DNA from: Ornithinibacillus californiensis | GTDB taxonomy: Bacteria > Bacillota > Bacilli > Bacillales > Amphibacillaceae | Assembly (NCBI RefSeq): GCF_001038485.1 | Contig: NZ_LDUE01000058.1 | Coordinates: 1 to 64,000, forward strand | Direction of reading: 5' to 3' | DNA length: 64,000 nucleotides | Shown here: piece by piece, positions 9,407 through 16,318 of the stretch | How the letters are laid out: each line of letters begins with the position of its first letter | Position numbering within the stretch: the first letter of the stretch is position 1 | Program-made: the position numbers and the translations under genes | The notes under the pieces: generated by a model | Database searches by the model: none | Told to the model about the DNA's origin: nothing | The model's input: only the letters and a program-made list of their open reading frames with translations

Positions 9407-9602
9407 TATGACCAATTTTGCTGTATATGTGACTTTACTTTGGGGCATCTGCCCAAACCTGTAGTACATGTGACCATTCAGTTTGAAGTTCTACCCAATC
9501 CTGCTGGACATGTGACCAAACAGAATGAACATCTACCCAATCCTGCTGGACATGCGCCCACCAGATTTAACATCTACCCAATCAAGCTGGACATGCGCTC
9601 AA
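9407..9602. repeat. 42-bp tandem repeat, about five copies
   Basis: Copies begin near 9407, 9449, 9491, 9533 and 9574, a period of 41-42 bp. The core includes CTACCCAATCCTGCTGG and GACATGTGACC, better conserved in the middle copies. An open frame on the plus strand crosses it with a 14-residue periodicity. It has no ribosome site and no family, so the array is best read as non-coding. It occupies the 3' flank of the EamA gene. Confidence 0.8.
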
Positions 9603-9608
9603 ACTTCT

Positions 9609-10487
9609 TTAAGCTACCTTTTTCCTTCCAATCCGTATCTCACTCAAAAAAGTAGACCCCAATATTAAAATCCCACCAATAACCTGCACGAATGTCATAC
9701 TTTCACTCAAGAATAAGGCTGCCATTAAGACGGCGGATATCGGATCAATGTAGCTCATCACCGCAATCGTTTGTCCTTTTAATTTTTTCATGGAAGAGAA
9801 ATATAATAAATAGGCAACACCAGTATGGACTACCCCAAATATGGCGATTAACACAATCGACTGAACCCCTAGACCACCATAGCTCATCTCCTCTGTCATA
9901 AAGACATACGGCAACATGACAACCGTGGCCATAGCTAACTGCATGATGGTCGTTTCAAAATCAGATAAACCCCTGATAAATTTATTAATTAAAATCACAC
10001 TTGCATAGAGCCCAGCAGCTAACAAGCCATATCCAATCCCAACTGGATGATTATACGCTCCAACCAATGATGATACCCCAGGTTGGACAACTAAAAACAA
10101 TCCAATAAACGCAAGCAAGATACTAACCGCCTTTTTTGAAGTCCACTTCTCTTTTAATAAAATTGGTGCAAGCAGCATTACAAAAATCGGTGCGAAGTAA
10201 TAACTTAACGTCGCATTGGAAATCGTTGTAAAGAGATAGGCTTCAAATAGAAAAATCCAGTTGAATCCCATTGCTGCCCCAGAGATAAGCAATAAGGTTA
10301 AATTCCGCTTCGAAATTCGAAAGTTCACCTTTTGCTTGATAATAAAGCTTGCAGCAATTAGAAAAACACTACCAATTGCTCCTCGGAAAAGGGCAATCTC
10401 ACTTGAGGATAAATCAATATTTTTCACAAATAAACCAAGACTCCCAAAAATAAGCATAACCATAATAAATGTAGCTTTTGCCCCCAT
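9609..10487 (-). CDS. EamA/DMT-family transporter
   Basis: A 292-residue membrane protein with ten predicted helices, made of two EamA repeats (each about 140 residues). It belongs to the drug/metabolite transporter superfamily, whose members move amino acids, nucleotide derivatives or other small metabolites. Family features include LFEAYLFTTISNATLSYYFAPIFVML in the first repeat and SYIDPISAVLMAALFLSE in the second. The substrate is not readable. The ATG at 10487 is chosen because AGGGGG lies 7-8 nt upstream; the ATG at 10508 has none. It resembles the transporter at 44754-45632, so the window carries two paralogues. Confidence 0.88.
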   Translation of the reverse strand: MGAKATFIMVMLIFGSLGLFVKNIDLSSSEIALFRGAIGSVFLIAASFIIKQKVNFRISKRNLTLLLISGAAMGFNWIFLFEAYLFTTISNATLSYYFAPIFVMLLAPILLKEKWTSKKAVSILLAFIGLFLVVQPGVSSLVGAYNHPVGIGYGLLAAGLYASVILINKFIRGLSDFETTIMQLAMATVVMLPYVFMTEEMSYGGLGVQSIVLIAIFGVVHTGVAYLLYFSSMKKLKGQTIAVMSYIDPISAVLMAALFLSESMTFVQVIGGILILGSTFLSEIRIGRKKVA

Positions 10488-10581
10488 GATGCTTCCCCCT
10501 AATTCCATTTATGTATTTTCCCATTATCTCATATTCCATATTAGATTAGCACAGAATAAAAACTGGAAGGGAGAAATCATT

Positions 10582-10770
10582 GTGAAAAAATATACAGTTT
10601 CAGGAACGGATATAGAAGAAGTAAAGCGAAGAAATGCTAACTCTGGCTTGTCCTACAATGAGGTGAAGGCTGTATTAGCAAAAACAGGTGGTCAAGGAAC
10701 AGCACAATTTAGTGACACCAATCCAGAGGAAGTAAAAAAACAAATCCATCCAAATACACCACTTCAATAA
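10582..10770 (+). CDS. Gamma-type small acid-soluble spore protein-like
   Basis: A 62-residue hydrophilic protein that starts at GTG with GGAAGGGAG 8 nt upstream. Two similar segments, TDIEEVKRRNANSG and TNPEEVKKQI, flank a KTGGQGTAQFSD centre. This is the TNxxEVKxQN...FASET repeat style of gamma SASPs (SspE family), which serve as an amino-acid store in spores and are made in the forespore. The match is by motif and size, not by alignment, so the label is probable. It is followed after 12 bp by the DUF3892 gene, likely one transcript. It supports a spore-forming host. Confidence 0.65.
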   Translation: MKKYTVSGTDIEEVKRRNANSGLSYNEVKAVLAKTGGQGTAQFSDTNPEEVKKQIHPNTPLQ

Positions 10771-10782
10771 GGAGGTATACTA

Positions 10783-11091
10783 ATGCCAGAGAAGGATTTT
10801 GAACAAATTTATAATGAATACCGAAATCAAACCGAGCAAGCTGCGGAAATCACTCCAGCGGATACATCTGGAAAAGAACAAATCGTTTCAGTTCGCAAAA
10901 ATGATGATGGAGACATTATCGCATTCAAAACAGCTTCCGGTCGAGAGTTAGACTATGTCACAGCCTTAGATGAAGCAAAGGCTGGAAACATTGCCCATAT
11001 CGATGTGTTTCACAAATATGGACGAGATATTATTCGAAGTGAACCGGATGGGATTAAGGAGAATAATTTGGATCAATTGCCGGAGTTTTAA
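10783..11091 (+). CDS. DUF3892-type small protein
   Basis: A 102-residue soluble, acidic protein. The central segment IVSVRKNDDGDIIAFKTASGRELDYVTALDEAKAGNIAHIDV fits the DUF3892 pattern (a small beta-rich domain with a conserved G-x-I-x-x... core). The function of that family is unknown. It starts 12 bp after the spore-protein-like gene behind AAGGAGG, so the two are probably co-transcribed, perhaps during sporulation (inference). A terminator follows at 11098. Confidence 0.7.
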   Translation: MPEKDFEQIYNEYRNQTEQAAEITPADTSGKEQIVSVRKNDDGDIIAFKTASGRELDYVTALDEAKAGNIAHIDVFHKYGRDIIRSEPDGIKENNLDQLPEF

Positions 11092-11097
11092 ACACTC

Positions 11098-11138
11098 TTA
11101 AAAAGGCGAAATCCCGTGGGATTTTTGCCTTTTTTAAT
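11098..11138 (+). terminator. Rho-independent terminator
   Basis: Stem AAAAAGGCGAAATCCC/GGGATTTTTGCCTTTTTT with a 2-nt loop right after the DUF3892 stop codon. Confidence 0.85.
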
Positions 11139-11164
11139 TGTGCTTACTAAGCATGTATCATAGT

Positions 11165-11545
11165 GACGTTTTTGCGCGCTTCTTATCTTCATTTCAACCA
11201 TGATTTCATACTAAGATGATGAATTGAGGGTTACTATTCTTCACTTCAACCATGATTCGATCCCAAAATGATGAATAGAGGGCTTTTATTCTTCATTTCA
11301 TCCATCATTTCATTCCAAAATGATGAATAAAGGTCTTCCATTCTTCTTTTTCAATTATGATTTCATGTCAAAATGATGAATAGAGGGCTTTTATTCTTCT
11401 TTTCAACCATCTTTTCATTCCAATATGATGAATAAAGGTCTCCCATTCTTCTTTTCAACTATGATTACATTCCAATAAGAAGAATAGAGCTCTTCTATTC
11501 TTCTTTTCAACCATGATTCCATTCCAATATGATGAATGAGAGCCA
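11165..11545. repeat. 52-bp tandem hairpin array, seven copies
   Basis: The core ATGATGAAT recurs at 11216, 11268, 11320, 11373, 11425, 11477 (degenerate) and 11529, a strict 52-53-bp period. Each unit contains an imperfect inverted repeat, AAATGATGAATA against TATTCTTCATTT (one mismatch), around a ~9-nt loop, then CAACCATGATTTCATTCC. It fills the whole gap between the DUF3892 gene and the converging hypothetical gene. It is related to the array at 1-440 in period, arm sequence and mismatch position. Confidence 0.85.
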
Positions 11546-11553
11546 TAAACCTC

Positions 11554-11976
11554 TTACATCCCAACCCACAACTTATTATGTTTCATTTCAAAAGTCTTCC
11601 GCAACCCAACAGGATATCCACTAATTGCTTTTATTTGATGCAAATCAACCATCAAGAGCTGACCCTGTAGTTCTAGATAAGAATATCGTTTCAGTAGTTT
11701 ACTTAGTAACCAGTTCCAATTAATTGGTCGTACTTTTCGTATCCAAATATATACGGTTCCTCTATACACAACTAAAGGTACAATCTCTACAGTAACTTTT
11801 ACTCCGCTAAACTTTCCAGAGAGACGAATAAAATTTTGTTCAAACGTAACTACTACATCCATAAAAAAAGGACGCCTAGATACATGCTTGTCAATTAGTT
11901 TCTGAACTGTCTTTTCAGTAATCGGGATTCGAATACCAAAACTTCTCCAGATAGGTTCAGCTAATTGTACAAGCAT
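11554..11976 (-). CDS. Hypothetical 140-residue protein
   Basis: The protein is basic and rich in beta-prone segments (MDVVVTFEQNFIRLSGKF, VKVTVEIVPLVVYRGTVYIWI). No signal peptide or clear membrane helix is seen. AAAGGATG lies about 8 nt before the ATG, and codon use is like its neighbours, so it is probably real. I do not recognise the family. The alternating strand pattern could fit a lipid-binding beta fold, but that is speculation. It is the last gene before the 52-bp array. Confidence 0.6.
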   Translation of the reverse strand: MLVQLAEPIWRSFGIRIPITEKTVQKLIDKHVSRRPFFMDVVVTFEQNFIRLSGKFSGVKVTVEIVPLVVYRGTVYIWIRKVRPINWNWLLSKLLKRYSYLELQGQLLMVDLHQIKAISGYPVGLRKTFEMKHNKLWVGM

Positions 11977-12041
11977 GATCCGACATCCTTTTTTTTTTAA
12001 ATAGGACCGTACTTAACTTTTATATGTTCTACATCCATGAA

Positions 12042-12593
12042 TTATGCATTTTTCCAGATTTTTTCATACTTCTTTTTATATTTTTCATCCTCTACTTCTT
12101 CAATCAGTGAAAGAGCTATTTCTTTGATTTGTTCATCCTTTATTTCATCGTAGAGATTGCGTAACCCTTGAAGGATGTCGTTACGAATTAATGTGTAATT
12201 TTTTTCTGAAGTACCATTCTTAAATCGGTCTACCAAGTGCTCGAGTAACAATGCCTTCTGTTCCTCACCTGCTAGGCCAATCTTCCAAATAGATTGGATG
12301 GTATGGCGGGCAGTTACAAATTTCTCATCATAAGTCACTTTCCATACAGCATTAAAATCAGCTAGCATTCTTTTTTCTGGATCACTTTTTGCTAAACCAC
12401 ATAGAAACTGTGCTGCACGAGAGCGCTCATGATTACTCTTATGGGTAAGGTTTGCTACCAATTCATCCCAAACGTCATAAGCCCAATCGACTGGTTGATC
12501 CATAGCTTTCATGATTGCATGAAACGCTTCATATTGCTTTTCTTTATCTTCAGCATGAAGATGATCAAAATGCGATTGTATCGCAGTATCCAT
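12042..12593 (-). CDS. HEAT/ARM-like helical protein, unknown function
   Basis: A 183-residue, all-helical, soluble protein. Segments such as RSRAAQFLCGLAKSDPEKRM and RHTIQSIWKIGLAGEEQKALLLEHL have the spacing of paired helices seen in HEAT-repeat scaffolds, ending in a lysine-rich helix (EKYKKKYEKIWKNA). The GTG at 12602 overlaps the AAGGAG ribosome site, so the ATG at 12593 (8 nt away) is the start. It may be co-transcribed with the DUF1232 gene 39 bp upstream. No partner is known. Confidence 0.65.
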   Translation of the reverse strand: MDTAIQSHFDHLHAEDKEKQYEAFHAIMKAMDQPVDWAYDVWDELVANLTHKSNHERSRAAQFLCGLAKSDPEKRMLADFNAVWKVTYDEKFVTARHTIQSIWKIGLAGEEQKALLLEHLVDRFKNGTSEKNYTLIRNDILQGLRNLYDEIKDEQIKEIALSLIEEVEDEKYKKKYEKIWKNA

Positions 12594-12631
12594 TGCATTC
12601 ACTCCTTATAAGAAAAGGTAGCCACTAGTGA

Positions 12632-13096
12632 CTACCCTTGTAGTTTCTCATCAATTTCTGTTGTATCAACTTTCTCACCAAACCAACGTTGCAGCTTTTC
12701 TTTTGCCTTCGCTTTTACCTCGTCGTCCACATGAACAGCAACCTGTAATAAGGCAGCAGTTAGAACACCAAGGTCATCGATAAAACCTACACCGAGCGCA
12801 ACATCTGGGATTAAGTCAATCGGAAGAATAAAGTATCCCAATGCACCAACAATGGTAGCTTTTACCTTCATCGGAATCTCAGGCTTCTGTAATGTATAAT
12901 AAAGAATTAATACAACATAAACAACAGATGAACCAGCCTTTTTGGCAAATTTTCCTAGCTTTTCCCAAAACTTTTCATCTGAAAAATGCTCACCATGCTT
13001 TTGAATTTCTTCTTCATCAATATTTTCAACTTCATGTTTAATCTCTTCGATTTGCTCTTGATTAACTGCTCTCTTCTTCTTGAACTTTTCAAACAT
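12632..13096 (-). CDS. YkvA/DUF1232 family membrane protein
   Basis: A 154-residue protein. An acidic N-terminal region (residues 1-50) precedes hydrophobic segments and the DUF1232 hallmark GALGYFILPIDLIPDVALGVGFIDDLGVL near residues 93-122, followed by a charged tail. The family is common in bacteria and unassigned; members sit in or on the membrane. Here it leads a likely two-gene unit with the HEAT-like gene. The start has an AGGTGATATG context. Confidence 0.85.
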   Translation of the reverse strand: MFEKFKKKRAVNQEQIEEIKHEVENIDEEEIQKHGEHFSDEKFWEKLGKFAKKAGSSVVYVVLILYYTLQKPEIPMKVKATIVGALGYFILPIDLIPDVALGVGFIDDLGVLTAALLQVAVHVDDEVKAKAKEKLQRWFGEKVDTTEIDEKLQG

Positions 13097-13253
13097 GACA
13101 TATCACCTCTGTGTATAGATTTTGAAAAGCTTGTCCTAGTTTAATTATAAACGTTATAGTTCTATCCGTGAAGTTTTCTTCGACAGGATGCTCTAATTTT
13201 CTCCTTGTTTTTTCGCGATATTTTACTATACTAATGATAAGGAGGTGAATAGT

Positions 13254-13613
13254 GTGGAACAGGAAACAATACTTAAAGAGATTTTACATGCTGTTAAGCT
13301 TCATGGTGAACATATGAACAAGCAATTTGTTGAAATGGATGCGAAGTTTGAGAAGAAATTTGTTGAAATGGATGAAAAGTTTGAGAAGAAATTTGCTGAA
13401 ATGGATGCAAATTTTGAGAAGCGTTTTGACGAAATGGATGAAAAATTCGAGAAGCGTTTTGATGAAATGGACAAGCGTTTTGACCGACTTGAGAAAAAAG
13501 TTGATGGGATTCGAATGGATTTAACAGATACTCAACAAACTACCAACTATCTACTTAAAAAAATCGCAGACCACGATAACAAACTTCTAGAACTATCCCA
13601 GCAGCAACGCTAA
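13254..13613 (+). CDS. Hendecad coiled-coil protein
   Basis: A 119-residue protein made largely of a coiled coil. Five tandem 11-residue repeats of the form FxEMDxKFEKK occupy about residues 25-80 (33-bp DNA repeats at 13326-13490). They are followed by RLEKKVDGIRMDLTDTQQTTNYLLKKIADHDNKLLEL, a heptad-like tail. The start is GTG at 13254, 8 nt after GGAGG; the GTG at 13245 overlaps the ribosome site. Similar short proteins are common in Bacillaceae with no fixed role. Copy number could vary by slippage. No membrane anchor or signal peptide. Confidence 0.75.
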   Translation: MEQETILKEILHAVKLHGEHMNKQFVEMDAKFEKKFVEMDEKFEKKFAEMDANFEKRFDEMDEKFEKRFDEMDKRFDRLEKKVDGIRMDLTDTQQTTNYLLKKIADHDNKLLELSQQQR

Positions 13614-13648
13614 TTCCCTCAAGCTGCAAGTTCCAGTAATCTAATACC

Positions 13649-13682
13649 TTCACTCGAATTACTGGAGTGAAGGTGTTTTTTA
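13649..13682 (+). terminator. Terminator of the coiled-coil gene
   Basis: Stem ACCTTCACTC/GAGTGAAGGT followed by GTTTTTTATTT. The arms are almost the same as those of the hairpin at 13826-13868. Confidence 0.85.
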
Positions 13683-13825
13683 TTTATAATATTACACTCA
13701 CTTGAAAGACTATAACTATCCATAATCAAAAGAATGGAGAGGATTTCATGGGGGACGTTTTCGTTTATTTTCCGCACAATATGCACTTCCAATAACAAAA
13801 GGGTTTGCAGCCGTTCATGCTGTGG
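13683..13825. other. Short interval between twin terminators, possible gene remnant
   Basis: This ~140-bp stretch has a GGAGAGG-preceded ATG at 13748 giving only 15 codons. Another frame is open for about 35 codons, ends at a TAA near 13829, and lacks a start. It may be the relic of a small gene. I recognise no homologue. Confidence 0.3.
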
Positions 13826-13868
13826 AATAAGAAACACCTTCACTCCATGTACAGAGTGAAGGTGTTTT
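13826..13868 (-). terminator. Terminator of the MDR oxidoreductase gene
   Basis: Stem AACACCTTCACTC/GAGTGAAGGTGTT, overlapping the oxidoreductase stop codon. It is T-rich on both sides, so it may act in both directions. Confidence 0.75.
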
Positions 13869-14847
13869 AAGTTTGTTCCATAACATTCAACAAAACCTTA
13901 CCCGTATGCTCTCGATTTTCTATCATCTGATGTGCTTCTGCAACATTACTTAGTAAAAATTCAGCCCCGATAATAATATCCAATTTATCTTTTGCCAAAA
14001 AACTAATAACTTGCTCTGCAGCTTCCTTTAGTAAATATGGTCTCTTTTTACGCGTATTTCCAAGACTAAATCCTAACACAGAACGGCAACTATTGTGAAG
14101 ATCTTTTGTTATAAAATGGCCCACATCTCCACTAGAGTTCCCAAAATGGACTAGTCTCCCAAACTCAGCTAAACATTTCATGCTCTCCTCGGAAACCTTA
14201 CCAGACATTGAATCAAGAATTACATCAGCGCCTATCCCTTCTGTAACATGGAGTACTTTCTCCGAAAAGTCTTCGTAAGTAAAAACATGGTCCGCACCAG
14301 CTTGTTTAACAACAGTAGTTTTATTGATATTACCTACTGTACCAATAACGGTTCCTGCCCCAAGTAACTTGGCTATTTGAATGGCAGTCGTTCCTACACC
14401 ACCTGCAGCAGAGTGAACTAAAACTGTTTCCCCCTTGGCTATCCTACCTATGTCATTTAAAAGCTTATAAGGCAGGAAGGAAACTATTGGGCTTGCTGCT
14501 GCTAAATCAGTTCCAATTTCATTAGGAATAGGAAACGTTAGATGTTCATTTGCAACTGCATATTCCGCATAAGAACCTGTTCTTGGAAAAGCAATCACCC
14601 GCTGTCCTTCAACTAATCCCTCTACACCTTCTCCAGTTTCTACAATCGTTCCTACTAAATCCAATCCTAAAATTAAAGGGAATTTCCCTTTACCCTTTTT
14701 ACCAGTTCTATTTTTGATGTCGGCAAAATTAACACTTGTTTTTATAACTTTAATTAATACTTCATGCTTACCCGGAGTTGGTGTTGGTACTTCTGTATAT
14801 TGTAATACCTCAGGTCCTCCAAATTCTTCAATTACCACAGCTTTCAT
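13867..14847 (-). CDS. Quinone-oxidoreductase-like MDR dehydrogenase
   Basis: A 326-residue zinc-free medium-chain dehydrogenase/reductase. The N-terminal GroES-like domain (MKAVVIEEFGGPEVLQ, PLILGLDLVGTIVETG) is followed by a Rossmann NADPH domain with HSAAGGVGTTAIQIAKLLGA near residue 145. The catalytic-zinc cysteines of alcohol dehydrogenases are absent. Such enzymes reduce quinones or enones with NADPH, often in stress protection. The substrate is not readable. AGGGTGA lies 7 nt before the ATG. It is a single-gene unit with its own terminator. Confidence 0.9.
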   Translation of the reverse strand: MKAVVIEEFGGPEVLQYTEVPTPTPGKHEVLIKVIKTSVNFADIKNRTGKKGKGKFPLILGLDLVGTIVETGEGVEGLVEGQRVIAFPRTGSYAEYAVANEHLTFPIPNEIGTDLAAASPIVSFLPYKLLNDIGRIAKGETVLVHSAAGGVGTTAIQIAKLLGAGTVIGTVGNINKTTVVKQAGADHVFTYEDFSEKVLHVTEGIGADVILDSMSGKVSEESMKCLAEFGRLVHFGNSSGDVGHFITKDLHNSCRSVLGFSLGNTRKKRPYLLKEAAEQVISFLAKDKLDIIIGAEFLLSNVAEAHQMIENREHTGKVLLNVMEQT

Positions 14848-14913
14848 TGATCTTCACCCTAACCTTTCAACCGTTGCCACAATGTTCCTATACTAGAACG
14901 TAGAAGAGATATC

Positions 14914-15162
14914 TCAGAAAAAATCCTTCTCCTCAATCAAGCAATATCTGCCTCGTTCCACTCGATTTAACACCCTATAATAATCAGGCACTTCCGATGA
15001 ATTATTCCCTCCATGAGAGACTGGAACCATGTCTGCCATGGAAGTACTATAATCCTTCCACCGAGACCCATATTTTTTCGTAACCCAATCTTCAATTTCT
15101 CTAGCCGTCCGTTCGCCACCTAAATTATGAAATGCGTCGATAATTGCTTCGATCTGTGTCAA
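14914..15162 (-). CDS. Small winged-helix-like hypothetical protein, TTG start
   Basis: An 82-residue protein with the helix pattern of a compact DNA-binding fold (IEAIIDAFHNLGGERTAREIEDWVTKKYG...DYYRVLNRVERGRYCL). The final strand RVERGRYCLI resembles the wing of HARE-type winged helices often found fused to nucleases. The start is TTG at 15162 behind GGGGG. Its function is unknown and DNA binding is inferred from pattern only. Confidence 0.55.
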   Translation of the reverse strand: MTQIEAIIDAFHNLGGERTAREIEDWVTKKYGSRWKDYSTSMADMVPVSHGGNNSSEVPDYYRVLNRVERGRYCLIEEKDFF

Positions 15163-15298
15163 AAGATCAACCCCCTGAAAAGTCTATTATCTACTTAATA
15201 TCGTCTAGCTTTTCTCTGTTATTTTGCCTGAGTTGTTCCAATCGCACAATTTCTCATGAGCTATCACTCCTCTTGTCGAAGGCTACATTATTAATCTA

Positions 15299-15589
15299 TT
15301 AATCAAACTCCGCCAAGATTCGCTTTAAATCATTTCTAAATTCTGGAGAAAATACTTCCTTTTCAAAACCAACTTTCATTAGCTCTAATAATTCCTCTTC
15401 TGGAAGATCTAGTGGTCTTAGCTGGAATCTTGTTTTCCCCTCTTTTTCGGTATACCAAGTAAATCGTATCTCCTCACGACCTTGCGCTTTTACATATATT
15501 TTCTCTACTGCCGAAATATCAGAACCTTCTTGTACAATTGCTTGCTTTAATAAATCACAGTAATCAGTACTTTTAATAACATTAGACAT
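15299..15589 (-). CDS. Hypothetical 96-residue protein
   Basis: A soluble acidic protein (NVIKSTDYCDLLKQAIVQEG... FTWYTEKEGKTRFQLRPLDL). The ATG at 15589 is chosen because AGGGGG is 5 nt upstream; the upstream ATG at 15628 has no ribosome site. Small, with an alpha-beta pattern and one cysteine. I do not recognise the family. It is a single gene between short intergenic stretches. Confidence 0.6.
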   Translation of the reverse strand: MSNVIKSTDYCDLLKQAIVQEGSDISAVEKIYVKAQGREEIRFTWYTEKEGKTRFQLRPLDLPEEELLELMKVGFEKEVFSPEFRNDLKRILAEFD

Positions 15590-15766
15590 CTCTTCCCCCT
15601 CTTTCTTAAAAAAAGCAGAAGTATCCATATGGACTTACTTCTGGTTTTCTAGTTGGGTAATAAGTTCTACAGATAATATTCTACAAAAAATACTAAAATC
15701 CTTTATTATGAAGCAATTCTTAACTTTTTCTTCATATAGTACGAATAAGATCATGATAAGTCGTCA

Positions 15767-15797
15767 AAAAGTCACTTGTTACGAGTGACTTTTTTCA
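15767..15797. terminator. Hairpin terminator next to transporter relic
   Basis: Stem AAAAGTCACTT/GAGTGACTTTTTT with a short loop. T runs lie on both sides. The recognisable transporter relic begins directly after it, which marks the point of 5' loss. Confidence 0.7.
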
Positions 15798-15799
15798 TA

Positions 15800-16289
15800 T
15801 AGGTTTTGTAATGATTTTACTTTTAAATTTAGAATTGGTTACTGGTAACTTCGCCATGCTTCCAATTGCCGGTCTCCGGAAGAAAACTGCCGTACCTAAC
15901 ATTTTGTATAACTTCTTTTGGGCATTTATCGGTAACCTTATCGGGAGCTTATTCTTCGCCTTGTTGTTCAGTATGTATATTACAAAATTCGGGCACATTA
16001 CAAGTTTTATATCATACATAAAATTACCCAAGCAGCAGAAAGCAGAACTTTGAGCTATAAGGAGTATGGCGCCGCCGGTATTGGTGTAATGTTTACCAAA
16101 GCTCTTCTTTGTAACTGGATGGTTACCCTTGGGGCAGATATTACCCTTGCTAATTGGTGGGTGTGGAACCAGGTAATCGTCACACTAGGAAACTTATTAA
16201 GTGGCTTTTTATTTACCGGACTTGCCTTACATCTTGTGACAAAAGAACCGGTTCTGACAGAGTTAAAAACTCAAAAATCAGCCAGTTAA
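15800..16289 (+). pseudogene. Decayed formate/nitrite transporter (FNT family)
   Basis: The first frame reads IGFVMILLLNLELVTGNFAM, the FNT signature region, then membrane helices to about 16000. The continuation is in another frame: KITQAAESRTLSYKEYGAAG, then VMFTKALLCNWMVTLG, another FNT hallmark, to the stop at 16289. So there is one frameshift near 15990-16020. The first ~60 residues expected for the family are missing, cut off at the hairpin just upstream. A working channel is not possible from this locus. Confidence 0.85.
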
Positions 16290-16318
16290 CTACTAAGTGG
16301 GGGGAATGTTCCCCCACA

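Noticed and set aside
9395-9655. Repeat-protein gene with 14-residue period on the plus strand
   Set aside because: It only follows the 42-bp repeat, has no ribosome site, and overlaps the 3' end of the EamA gene.
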